Shown in pieces: positions 1 through 8,284 of a stretch of 64,000 bases of DNA. The stretch spans positions 62,001 to 126,000 of the forward strand of contig CALADM010000007.1 in NCBI GenBank assembly GCA_937890595.1, given 5' to 3'. The position numbers were made by a program, and so were the translations under genes. Every line of letters starts with the position of its first letter. Within the stretch, counting starts at the first letter, position 1. The notes beneath the pieces were generated by a model. The model searched no databases. It saw only the letters and a program-made list of their open reading frames with translations, and had not been told where the DNA came from. Origin of the DNA: CAJMNU01 sp905214855 (GTDB lineage: Bacteria > Bacillota > Clostridia > Lachnospirales > Lachnospiraceae).

Positions 1-54
1 TGGTATGTGTAATACTGTAGAAAAAGAAAGAGAAATGAGATAGAGGAGAAGTGT

Positions 55-1050
55 ATGTCACAGGAATTAACGGAACTTGAATTTCCTCAACAGAATTTTC
101 AACAAAAGACTTCCTATACAGAGGGCTACCATTATTACATTTATGATACAGAATATCATGCAGGACGACGTGAACAGGCGAATCTTATGTATGATGTGTT
201 TCAGGCATTATCTGAAAAATATCCCCAAAAGGCTGCTGATATGGCATTGGTATGCACATCTGTTTCAAAAAAAAGTGATGTATTATCTCCAGGAACACAT
301 CATTCTAATCCTTCGTACTTTAGAATGTGCAGGGAATACACGATATTAGGGACAGAGTATCTTGTTGGAGCTAGTTATGGATTGGATGCCAAGATTGCTG
401 AAATATATAAAATGATTGAGTGTTGTGGTGAAGATAGGGAAATTTTCAGATTGGATGGATACGAGCCAAAGAGCAAGAAGTCTGATATAGTTGATGAAAA
501 AGAGAAGAGCAAGAAGTCTGATATAGTTGATGAAAAAGAGAAGAGTGAGAAGTCTGACATAGTTGATAAAGAAGAGAAGAGTGAGGCGTTTGATACGGCT
601 GATATGGATGAGAAAAATGAAGAAATTCAGGAAAAGACTTCTGTAGATGCGTTTGTCTATGAATTATGGGGAGTAAGGCATACGGCAGACAAACTTTCCA
701 CTCTGATGCATGATGTATTTGATTTTATTGCAGATAAATATGCGGATAAGATACCAGACATCGCAAAAGATGATTTGATTACTTTTGTGGCATACAAAAG
801 AGCAGTGGACAATCAGGAAATCTCAAGGAGCAAACGGAGTTATTTTAGGGCTAAGAAGGAACATGATGTTCAGGGAGAGGCGTACTATGTAAGCACAAGT
901 TATAATCGCCAGCAGGGAATAGGACAGCTCAAGAAGATGCTGGAGAAATGTGAAGAAGATGATAATTCTTTGAAAATCATTTCTTATCCGCAAAAAGTGG
1001 TACATGGAAGAAGAAAAAGAAAGGCAGGTCTGGAAGAACTGCTTGGATGA
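55..1050 (+). CDS. Unrecognised protein with a duplicated domain and a 12-residue tandem repeat
   Basis: 331 aa, ATG preceded by a GAGGAGA ribosome binding site. I do not recognise the family. Two segments, about residues 20-138 and 200-310, look like diverged copies of one alpha/beta domain. Each has a helix of the type MxDVFxxxxxKY, then a YFRxxxE segment, then a GxxYxVxxSY strand followed by a helix ending in a Lys/Met-rich stretch and a Cys-Glu motif. They are joined by a charged linker made of four 12-residue units (consensus SKKSDIVDEKEK). No signal peptide or membrane segment is visible. The stop codon overlaps or nearly touches the next gene, a PD-(D/E)XK nuclease-like protein, so the two are probably co-translated and functionally linked. 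A DNA-binding or specificity role is possible but not shown. Confidence 0.75.
   Translation: MSQELTELEFPQQNFQQKTSYTEGYHYYIYDTEYHAGRREQANLMYDVFQALSEKYPQKAADMALVCTSVSKKSDVLSPGTHHSNPSYFRMCREYTILGTEYLVGASYGLDAKIAEIYKMIECCGEDREIFRLDGYEPKSKKSDIVDEKEKSKKSDIVDEKEKSEKSDIVDKEEKSEAFDTADMDEKNEEIQEKTSVDAFVYELWGVRHTADKLSTLMHDVFDFIADKYADKIPDIAKDDLITFVAYKRAVDNQEISRSKRSYFRAKKEHDVQGEAYYVSTSYNRQQGIGQLKKMLEKCEEDDNSLKIISYPQKVVHGRRKRKAGLEELLG
472..615 (+). repeat. In-frame 36-bp tandem repeat, four units
   Basis: Units start at 472, 508, 544 and 580. The first two are identical, the third has a few substitutions and the fourth is strongly diverged. Each encodes 12 residues of the charged linker in the preceding gene. 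The gradient of divergence suggests recent duplication of the first unit. There are no unique spacers, so it is not a CRISPR array. Confidence 0.9.
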
Positions 1051-1067
1051 AAGGGGATGTGAGACAT

Positions 1068-2285
1068 ATGACGATTGAACAGGCAGAAGCCTTGATCGCA
1101 AGCCAATCTTTTCAGGAATTGAAATATTTTCAGGAGAAAAGCAATGTTTTTACTATAGTAGGACAGACACATACTGAGCATTGGCATAGTTCATTTATAA
1201 AGTGGCTTTTAGAGCCTAATTCAAGTTTATATTTAGGTCATTATCCCCTTGTAAGGTTGCTGACACTTTATATGATTAAAAATGAAAATGCTGATTTATC
1301 ATTGAAACAGGTTTTTGACATGAATTTGGATAATGTCAGATTTCAGACAGAAAAGACATTTATGACTTCGGACAAGAAAAAAAGATCTATTGATGTCTAT
1401 GGAGAGAGTGATGAGCTTATTCTGGTCATTGAAAATAAGGTCAAAGCACGGGAAAATATGAATGGTACTCAAATCGGGCAGACTCAGGATTATCATGATT
1501 ATGTGAAAGCAAATGCCAAGAAAGGGCAAAAAATAATATGTTTATTTATCACTCCAGATCCGAAACAAAAACCATATGATAAAAGTTATACTCAGATCAC
1601 ATATCAGGAATTTTATGATTATGTGATCGCAAAATGTATAGAACATCCTCAGCTTGGTCAAGAGGGAAGATATCTTCTGGAACAGTATGCAAATAATCTG
1701 AGAGAACCTGTGCATGGTTCGCCTATGGCATTGGTAAACATTGGATTGTGTAAACGAATATATGATGAATATAAGGAACAGTTAGATGAGATTTTTATTG
1801 ATGTAGAATCAAGTAATGATTTTAAAAATGATAGCAGACTGACCTGTGTTGTGTATTGCCATTATCAAAATGTTTTTGATGAAATTTATCTGTCTTTGGA
1901 TGAAAAGCATTATGGACGGACTCCAAGATCGGTAATAAAAAGAAAAGTGGTGAGTTTTACTGATCTATATCAAGCTGGGAAACTTAACGATGGTACACAG
2001 TTTGTTTTAGAGTATGATGGTGTGAAACATTATGCGATAGCTGAGTATGATAAGGAGGAACAGGAGTGTTATATGCTCTTGTTGGACGAAAACCACCAGC
2101 CATATCACAATTCAAAAGGAGAGAAGATCGGTTATTATACAACGTCATCTCAGGCAGGTATGGATAGTATAAACTTATATAGAAAAATGCACCACATTGA
2201 TAAAAAAATTGAGTCATTGAATGGTCCAGCTTACTGGAAGACCAAGGATGGAATTACATTGAAAACATTGATTGATTCCTTATAA
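1068..2285 (+). CDS. PD-(D/E)XK nuclease superfamily protein
   Basis: 405 aa from the chosen ATG, which has AAGGGG 11 bases upstream. An alternative ATG at 1047 overlaps the previous stop. The N-terminal half fits the PD-(D/E)XK family seen in many small defence loci (PF14281-like). A TEHWHSSFIKWLL helix is followed by the catalytic signature SIDVYGE (Asp near residue 109), then VIENKV (Glu-x-Lys near 121-123), then a Gln/Tyr helix (QTQDYHDYV). The C-terminal half is not recognised. It lies immediately downstream of the duplicated-domain protein and reads as a two-gene unit. A nuclease activity is inferred from the motif. The target and trigger are unknown. Confidence 0.75.
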   Translation: MTIEQAEALIASQSFQELKYFQEKSNVFTIVGQTHTEHWHSSFIKWLLEPNSSLYLGHYPLVRLLTLYMIKNENADLSLKQVFDMNLDNVRFQTEKTFMTSDKKKRSIDVYGESDELILVIENKVKARENMNGTQIGQTQDYHDYVKANAKKGQKIICLFITPDPKQKPYDKSYTQITYQEFYDYVIAKCIEHPQLGQEGRYLLEQYANNLREPVHGSPMALVNIGLCKRIYDEYKEQLDEIFIDVESSNDFKNDSRLTCVVYCHYQNVFDEIYLSLDEKHYGRTPRSVIKRKVVSFTDLYQAGKLNDGTQFVLEYDGVKHYAIAEYDKEEQECYMLLLDENHQPYHNSKGEKIGYYTTSSQAGMDSINLYRKMHHIDKKIESLNGPAYWKTKDGITLKTLIDSL

Positions 2286-2417
2286 CAAGTACAAAGACAA
2301 GAAACCTTGTTTTGATTGGAAGATTCACAAGTTTACTTTGAAATAAGAAAAGAGAAATACTAAAAGATTATGAAAAAATAGAGTTTGCTGTTCATATGAT
2401 AGTATAAGATGGAGAGG

Positions 2418-2459
2418 GGGTGTCGCAAAATCATCTAATTTGATGATTTTGCGACACCC
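2418..2459. terminator. Perfect 18-bp inverted repeat between convergent genes
   Basis: Arms 2418-2435 and 2442-2459 are perfectly complementary around a 6-base loop. The repeat sits between the nuclease gene (plus) and the small membrane protein gene (minus), so it probably terminates both. Neither side has a good T run, so a repeat-element origin is also possible. Confidence 0.5.
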
Positions 2460-2466
2460 TCATTTA

Positions 2467-2880
2467 TTAGTGTGTATTATACTGAAAATAATTTTTTCCA
2501 AATAAAATTCCGGCTAAGAGCAGAGAGGAACCTAAACCAGTATAAAATACTGCGATAAAGCGTTCTGGAGCAAGAGAAGATGCTCGCAGATATATACCGC
2601 CACTCATCATGATTGCCATAATAATAAATGATTTTATATCAAAAAATTTCATAAAAAAGTGTCGTTTTTCTTTATAATTTTGGATTCGCTCTGTATGTTT
2701 TTTTACAAGGTGTCCAAAAACAAAATATTGAAAAATAGCAAAAACAAGGATAGAGAGTACAACATTTATGATTGAAATATAGGGTGGATAGGACAGGATT
2801 CCTATTCTTACAATATTAAATCCTGCAAGAAACCATACTATACAGGCAATGAGTAATAATGTTTTTTTCTTTACTTTCAT
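2467..2880 (-). CDS. Small integral membrane protein, unknown function
   Basis: 137 aa. Four hydrophobic segments are visible: roughly residues 7-27, 33-53, 83-101 and 108-127. A basic cytoplasmic-looking loop (KKHTERIQNYKEKRHF) separates the second and third. There are no catalytic motifs, and I do not recognise a named family. It is transcribed alone on the minus strand, with an AAAGGAGG-type site just upstream of the ATG. It may be an accessory gene of the surrounding island. Confidence 0.7.
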   Translation of the reverse strand: MKVKKKTLLLIACIVWFLAGFNIVRIGILSYPPYISIINVVLSILVFAIFQYFVFGHLVKKHTERIQNYKEKRHFFMKFFDIKSFIIMAIMMSGGIYLRASSLAPERFIAVFYTGLGSSLLLAGILFGKNYFQYNTH

Positions 2881-3274
2881 TATATGAAAACCTCCTTTAT
2901 AAAAAAAGTGAAAGTTTTTGAAAACAAAAACGGATGTTCCATTGATATATGGTTATCAGTTTTTCTAGTTTGTAAATGAACAATGTTCATTATACAGGGA
3001 TTTTGTGATTTGTCAATATTTAATTTGTTGTGATTGTTTGTTATGATCCCATATGGTTGTTAGAGTTTTTGACATGATAGAAGATAATAAAAGGTGATAA
3101 AAATAAAGATAGTTTGGGTTGCTGTGGTACATCAAATGTCAAGTCATATGTTTTATGAATTGGAAAATCATTATGATAGAGACTTCCAAATTCTTAGAAT
3201 GTTTTGAATAGAAAAATTGTTGATAATATAGTATAATAAGTACAGCTTTTAGTGGACATTATGGTGAGTTGCAG
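2881..3274. other. AT-rich intergenic stretch
   Basis: About 390 bases, very AT-rich, with many short A and T runs. It carries the promoter region of the minus-strand membrane protein gene. I see no ORF of interest and no clear structured RNA. Confidence 0.4.
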
Positions 3275-3420
3275 ATGAGATATTTTGCAGTTGCAGAGCT
3301 AGCAAAAAAATGGAATGTATTAGGGCATAGTGTAAGTATTGTGTGTATGGAAGAGTGAATTGTGCGTTTCTTACTGGAAAGACTTAGAATGTTCCAGAAA
3401 ATGCAAAAAAGCCTGAATAG
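3275..3420 (+). pseudogene. Decayed small helix-turn-helix protein gene
   Basis: From the ATG at 3275 the frame reads MRYFAVAELAKKWNV, the start of a small excisionase/MerR-like HTH protein common in Clostridia. A frameshift follows. From 3349 a second frame reads GRVNCAFLTGKT, an amber codon (3385-3387) where Trp is expected, then NVPENAKKPE and another stop. Together the two frames match the usual pattern (HTH, GRVxGAFLTGKTW, NxPENAxKPE). The gene is therefore broken by one frameshift and at least one nonsense mutation. It sits directly upstream of the DUF2075 helicase and may once have regulated it. Confidence 0.65.
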
Positions 3421-3530
3421 TCTAATTTAAGAAGAGAAACAATCCATTTGAACTTATGGTAAGGATTTGTTGTGTCTTAAATGTCAGAATGGATAACATT
3501 GTTAAACACTGGAGAAAAGAGGTTTTGCTT

Positions 3531-5402
3531 ATGATTGTATATTCTGGTATAAAAAGTGATTTTCTTGCAGCTGTTGAAGCAGATGCTATTGCTTCTGAAA
3601 TTGAAGAAAATATCTATAAAAAAATGCATAAAAGAACAGCATCAAATGAGTTCCGTTCATGGGAAAATTCATTGGAGTATATGTATAAGGTTTTGAATGA
3701 TAGAGAAATTCCAGAAGATGCAGGCATAGCTATTGAATATAACATTCCACAAACCTCAAAACGTGTTGATTTTATTATTTCTGGCTATAATGAAAATAAA
3801 GATCCGAATGTGATTATTGTTGAATTGAAACAGTGGGATAAGATTAAGGCTGTTGAAGGACAAGATGCATTGGTGGAAGCATTCACAGGTGGAGCGCTTC
3901 GTAAGGTAGTACATCCTTCTTATCAGGCATGGTCTTATAAGACGATGATTGAAGACTATAATTCACATGTTCAGGAATACAGTATTATGTTACATCCTTG
4001 TGTGTATCTTCATAATTATCGAAAATCTAAGCCAGATAAATTGGAACAACCTCAGTATAAAGAATATTTGGATGAAGCGCCTATTTATGGACGTGGTGAG
4101 GTATTAAAGTTTCGAGACTATATTAAAAAAGCTGTGGTCTATGGTGATAAAAAAGAAATACTCTATGAAATGGATCATGGAAAGATAAAACCATCAAAAA
4201 GTTTGCAGGATTCCATCAAAAGTATGATTGAAGGTAATCAGGAATTTGTTATGCTGGATGAACAGAAAGTGGTTTATGAAGAAATACTTCTTAAGTCAAT
4301 GAAATGCATGAAAGATCAGAGAAAACGTACCATTATTGTAGTTGGAGGTCCTGGAACTGGCAAGAGCGTTGTTGCAATTAATCTTCTGGCAAAATTAACA
4401 CAGGAAGGACAGTTTGTACAGTATACATCCAAGAATAGTGCACCAAGAAATGTATATGCAAAAAAACTGACTGGATATAGAAAGAGCAGCATTCAAAATA
4501 TGTTTAAAGGATCTGGTTCATATATAGAAGTAGAAGCAAATTTAATTGATACCATTTTATGTGATGAAGCTCATAGACTGAATGAAAAATCTGGACTGTA
4601 CAAAATGGCAGGAGAAAATCAGGTGAAGGAAATTATCAATTCATGTTTGTGTAGTGTGTTTTTTATTGATGAAGGTCAGAAGGTAACATTAAAAGATATA
4701 GGAAGTGTAAGTGAAATAAAAAAATGGGCAGAAAGTTTGAGAGCAGAAGTGTCAGAAATGGAATTGGTATCTCAATTTCGTTGTAATGGATCCAATGGTT
4801 ATTTGGCTTGGCTGGATGATACATTAGAGATCAGACCAACAGCAAATCATGATTTATGGGATATAGATTATGATATTCGAGTCTTGGATTCGCCAAAAGA
4901 AGTTAGAGATTTAATTATTGAAAAAAATAAGTCTTCTAATAGAGCACGAATTCTTGCTGGATATTGTTGGGAATGGATTAAAAGTGGTAAGAGAAAGACG
5001 GATGTGCATGATATTGTGATTGGTGATTTTGGTATGAGTTGGAACTTGGATAATACGCAGACATTTGCAATTGATCCAAATTCAGTAAATGAGATTGGAT
5101 GTATTCATACCTCACAAGGACTGGAATTTGATTATGTAGGAGTAATTATTGGGGATGATATGCGATTTGAAGATAATCATATAGTGACTGATTTTAATAA
5201 ACGAGCAAAGACAGATCAGTCCTTAAAGGGAATCAAGAAATTATATAAAGAAAATCCCCAAAAAGCTTTGAAAGAAGCAGATGAGATTATCAAGAATACA
5301 TATCGTACATTGATGACCAGAGGCATGAAAGGATGTTATATTTATTGTACAGACGCCAATTTAGCAGATTATCTTAAAAAAAGTATTGGAAAAGGGGAGT
5401 AA
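3531..5402 (+). CDS. DUF2075 / Schlafen-group-3-type helicase with N-terminal PD-(D/E)XK-like domain
   Basis: 623 aa from the ATG at 3531, which has AAGAGG 8 bases upstream. A longer frame opens at 3456 without a ribosome binding site. The N-terminus has a nuclease-like signature: RVDFII near residue 79 and VELKQW near 98. The helicase part shows Walker A GGPGTGKS (about 272-279), Walker B LCDEAHRL (about 343-350), FFIDEGQK (about 377), a QFRCNGS motif, TSQGLEFDYVGVIIG (about 527-541) and an Arg-containing motif near MTRGMKG (about 595). This is the superfamily 1 arrangement of DUF2075 proteins. The gene ends 5 bases before a MazG-like gene, so the two are an operon. A defence role is inferred from context. 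Confidence 0.85.
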   Translation: MIVYSGIKSDFLAAVEADAIASEIEENIYKKMHKRTASNEFRSWENSLEYMYKVLNDREIPEDAGIAIEYNIPQTSKRVDFIISGYNENKDPNVIIVELKQWDKIKAVEGQDALVEAFTGGALRKVVHPSYQAWSYKTMIEDYNSHVQEYSIMLHPCVYLHNYRKSKPDKLEQPQYKEYLDEAPIYGRGEVLKFRDYIKKAVVYGDKKEILYEMDHGKIKPSKSLQDSIKSMIEGNQEFVMLDEQKVVYEEILLKSMKCMKDQRKRTIIVVGGPGTGKSVVAINLLAKLTQEGQFVQYTSKNSAPRNVYAKKLTGYRKSSIQNMFKGSGSYIEVEANLIDTILCDEAHRLNEKSGLYKMAGENQVKEIINSCLCSVFFIDEGQKVTLKDIGSVSEIKKWAESLRAEVSEMELVSQFRCNGSNGYLAWLDDTLEIRPTANHDLWDIDYDIRVLDSPKEVRDLIIEKNKSSNRARILAGYCWEWIKSGKRKTDVHDIVIGDFGMSWNLDNTQTFAIDPNSVNEIGCIHTSQGLEFDYVGVIIGDDMRFEDNHIVTDFNKRAKTDQSLKGIKKLYKENPQKALKEADEIIKNTYRTLMTRGMKGCYIYCTDANLADYLKKSIGKGE

Positions 5403-5407
5403 GGAAT

Positions 5408-5749
5408 ATGAGGCAGAGAACCATTAATCAGATTTTAAAATTTAGAGATGATCGTGATTGGAAACAGTTTCATAATCCCAAGGATTTAGCAATTTCAATT
5501 TCCTTAGAAGCAGCAGAATTATTGGAAATTTTTCAGTGGAGTGCTGAAGATACCATTTGCTCAGAAAAAATTGATAAAATTAAAGAAGAGCTGGCAGATG
5601 TTGTAAATTATTGTGTGTTAATGGCAGATGCTTGTGGACTGGATTTGGATGAGATTATAAAGGAAAAGCTGAAAAGCAATGATGAAAAATATCCGATTGA
5701 AAAGGCGAAAGGGAGTAAGGAAAAATATAATAATTTGAAATCAAAATGA
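5408..5749 (+). CDS. MazG-like nucleotide pyrophosphohydrolase
   Basis: 113 aa, the usual size of the all-alpha NTP pyrophosphatase (MazG/dCTPase-like) family. Metal-binding motifs are visible: SLEAAELLEIFQW supplies the ExxE helix and EELADVVNY supplies the ExxD helix. A Lys-rich tail (EKLKSNDEKYPIEKAKG) is typical of the family. It presumably hydrolyses (d)NTPs to monophosphates. It follows the DUF2075 helicase by 5 bases. Pairing of the two suggests nucleotide depletion or damaged-nucleotide removal coupled to nucleic acid sensing, but that is inference. Confidence 0.85.
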   Translation: MRQRTINQILKFRDDRDWKQFHNPKDLAISISLEAAELLEIFQWSAEDTICSEKIDKIKEELADVVNYCVLMADACGLDLDEIIKEKLKSNDEKYPIEKAKGSKEKYNNLKSK

Positions 5750-5770
5750 AGTTCCTTTAGCTTTGAGAAG

Positions 5771-5788
5771 ATGGTGTTTTAACACCAT
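5771..5788. repeat. Short 8-bp inverted repeat downstream of the MazG-like gene
   Basis: Two 8-base arms with a 2-base loop, 20 bases after the stop. There is no T run, so it is a weak terminator candidate at best. The remaining ~230 bases to the phosphatase gene show nothing else recognisable. Confidence 0.25.
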
Positions 5789-6020
5789 AATTATAACTTG
5801 TGGAATCGTAATCTCAAACAAGCATCAGCTAGTAAAAGTTTAATTTTGCCATACATGCAAAAATTTACTTTTAAAGAGTGCGAGAATATATAAAGTGTTA
5901 TCTGATTATGATACTTTGTGAAAAATCGAAAAATGTGGAGTTAATTGTTAATTAGAACTTGCTAGCTACTAGAAAATAGAGTAAATAACAGGATTTTAAT
6001 CCAAGTATAGGAGATGAAAA

Positions 6021-6485
6021 ATGATAAAAATACTTTTTATTTGCCATGGCAATATCTGTCGCTCTACAATGTGTGAGAGTGTTTTTACTTACATGATCAA
6101 GAAAAGAGATATAGCAGATCAATTTATTGTTGATTCTGCTGCTACTAGTACAGAAGAGATTGGAAATCCGCCACATAGGGGAACTGTAAATAAATTAAAA
6201 CAGGTAAATATTCCATTAGTACCTCACAGAGCAAGACAGATTACATGGAATGATTATAATAATTTTGATTATATTATTGGAATGGACGAATGGAATATCA
6301 GAAATTTAAATCGTATGTTAAAAGGAGATCCAGAAGGAAAAATATATAAATTATTGACATTTTCCGGATCAGAAAGAGATATAGCAGATCCGTGGTATAC
6401 AGGAAATTTTGATGAGACTTATTCAGATATAGTAGAAGGATGTGAGGGCTTTCTGAAATATCTGGAAGAGGTAGGATCAATCTAA
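6021..6485 (+). CDS. Low-molecular-weight protein tyrosine phosphatase
   Basis: 154 aa, normal family length. The P-loop CHGNICRS (Cys-x5-Arg-Ser) lies at residues 9-16. The general-acid loop DPWYTGNF lies near residue 121, as in Wzb/YwlE-type enzymes. It dephosphorylates phosphotyrosine or phosphoarginine in characterised relatives. The ATG has TAGGAG 9 bases upstream. It stands alone at the end of the accessory stretch. Function in tyrosine or arginine phosphorylation cannot be separated from sequence alone. Confidence 0.9.
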   Translation: MIKILFICHGNICRSTMCESVFTYMIKKRDIADQFIVDSAATSTEEIGNPPHRGTVNKLKQVNIPLVPHRARQITWNDYNNFDYIIGMDEWNIRNLNRMLKGDPEGKIYKLLTFSGSERDIADPWYTGNFDETYSDIVEGCEGFLKYLEEVGSI

Positions 6486-6808
6486 TAGGTAGTTAAAAAG
6501 AAAAAATCTAAAATGTAATAAATAGTAAAATTATTTTCATAAAAATTATATATTAATCATAACAACATTTACTCAAATAATAAATAAAAATATATAATAA
6601 AATTTCTTTGCAATTTGCAAAATTGTGGTTATTGAAATGTTATAATTATATCATCAAAAATAGTTCTTTCAGTATTTATTTCTATCAGCACCTTGATATT
6701 TTCCCTTAAATAATAAATTAAAATAAAACATAGTTATTGTATCTATGATATACCATGAACCTTCTATGATCGTTATAAAATAAAAGGAAAGGCAGGCAGA
6801 GAACATAT
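6486..6808. other. AT-rich intergenic region upstream of the SWIM/MoxR operon
   Basis: 323 bases, extremely AT-rich. A TATAAT hexamer occurs at 6641-6646 but no convincing -35 is at proper spacing. The operon promoter must lie here. I see no ORF or stable hairpin. Confidence 0.35.
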
Positions 6809-8257
6809 ATGAGAGAGATAACACAACAGCAGATCATATCCATAGCACCTAATGCATCAGCAGTCAATAATGCGAGAAAAATTTCAAACAGCAGCGGTTT
6901 TGTGTCCCGTTCCCGTTCTGCAGATGATACATTTTATATGGGAGAGTGTAAAGGGAGCGGGAAATCCAATTACATAGTTTCTGCCGATTTTATAGAAGAG
7001 GATAAGCCGGTTTTCAGATGTACTTGTCCGAGCCGTCAATTTCCATGCAAGCACAGTTTGGCACTTTTGTTTGAGATGGAGGCTCAAAAAGAGTTTTCTG
7101 TCTGCGAGATTCCAGAAAATATTTTAGAAAAAAGATCCAAAAAAGAAGCGAAAGAGCAGAAAAAGGCAGAGGAAGCCACACAGCCGCCTAAAGAGAAAAA
7201 AGCGAATAAAACTGCCCGTACCAAAAAGATCAAACGGCAGTTGGAAGGCTTGGAAATGCTTGAGAAAATGGTAGGTGATTTATTAAATAGCGGTCTTGGA
7301 ACTATGGGAGGTGTATCTCTAAAAACATATAAAGATCTGGCAAAGCAGCTTGGAGATTATTATCTTCCAGGACCTCTCAATTTAATGAATGAACTGATTT
7401 TAGAGATAGAGAAATATCAGAAAGATGCAGATACCATACACTATGAGAATGCAGTGGAAATACTGGTACGCCTTAGATCATTGACTAAGAAAGCGGGAAT
7501 ATATTTGCAGGATAAATTGGACAGCGGCAATATGGAAGATGATGACAATATACTCTATGAAGCATTGGGAGGAATATGGACATTAGAACGTCTGAACCAA
7601 TTGGGACTCAAGAAAGAAAATGTAAACCTAGTACAGCTTTCTTTCGAGACGTATTATGACGAGGCACGTAAAGAATGGATAGATCTGGGATATTTTGTGG
7701 ATGTGGAGAGTGGCGAGGTTCATGTATCCTGTAATTACCGTCCTGTAAAAGCATTAAAATATATCAAAGAAGAAGATTCTATGTTTGATATGGTAAAGGT
7801 TCCGTTTTTGACTTATTATCCGGGAGATATGAATAAAAGAATACGCTGGGATAAAAGCACATTGATTCCGCTTCATGATGAAATAAGAAGAACAATAATG
7901 CAAAAAGCACACACCGATTTAGCTGGTGTGATCAAAACAGTAAAAAATCAGATAAAGAATACACTGTCTGAGGATTTTGCAGCAGTTATGATACATTTTA
8001 AAAAGATTGGGAAAATAAAAGGTCAAGAAGAAACATTCTGCTATGTCTTAGAAGATACTATGGGAAACCGTATTGTTCTCAGGGATAAAAAAGGACATGA
8101 AGGAACTGTCAAATGTATGGCATCTTTGAAGGCAGGCAGTTTATTTGAGGATCAGGTATTATTTGGAATCATTTACTACGATTCATCAGATCATCAGATT
8201 TGTATGCAGCCATATAGCATCGTGACAGAAAAAGCGATTGTGCGGCTTTTATATTAA
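6809..8257 (+). CDS. SWIM zinc finger protein (YehQ-like position)
   Basis: 482 aa. A SWIM zinc finger is visible near residues 70-85 (RCTCPSRQFPCKHSLALL, the CxC...CxH signature). It is followed by a Lys/Glu-rich, probably coiled segment (about 110-150). The C-terminal 300 residues are not recognised. SWIM domains bind zinc and often mediate nucleic acid or protein contacts. It is the first gene of a five-gene operon with a MoxR ATPase, DUF5682 and VWA proteins. In E. coli a SWIM protein (YehQ) sits beside the equivalent genes yehL, yehM and yehP. Spacing to the next gene is 27 bases with an AAGGAGG site. The molecular role is unknown. Confidence 0.8.
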   Translation: MREITQQQIISIAPNASAVNNARKISNSSGFVSRSRSADDTFYMGECKGSGKSNYIVSADFIEEDKPVFRCTCPSRQFPCKHSLALLFEMEAQKEFSVCEIPENILEKRSKKEAKEQKKAEEATQPPKEKKANKTARTKKIKRQLEGLEMLEKMVGDLLNSGLGTMGGVSLKTYKDLAKQLGDYYLPGPLNLMNELILEIEKYQKDADTIHYENAVEILVRLRSLTKKAGIYLQDKLDSGNMEDDDNILYEALGGIWTLERLNQLGLKKENVNLVQLSFETYYDEARKEWIDLGYFVDVESGEVHVSCNYRPVKALKYIKEEDSMFDMVKVPFLTYYPGDMNKRIRWDKSTLIPLHDEIRRTIMQKAHTDLAGVIKTVKNQIKNTLSEDFAAVMIHFKKIGKIKGQEETFCYVLEDTMGNRIVLRDKKGHEGTVKCMASLKAGSLFEDQVLFGIIYYDSSDHQICMQPYSIVTEKAIVRLLY

Positions 8258-8284
8258 AGGACAGTCTGAAAAGGAGGTCACAAT

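Noticed and set aside
472..615. 36-bp repeats resembling a CRISPR repeat length
   Set aside because: Units are contiguous without spacers, in frame, and encode a protein linker.
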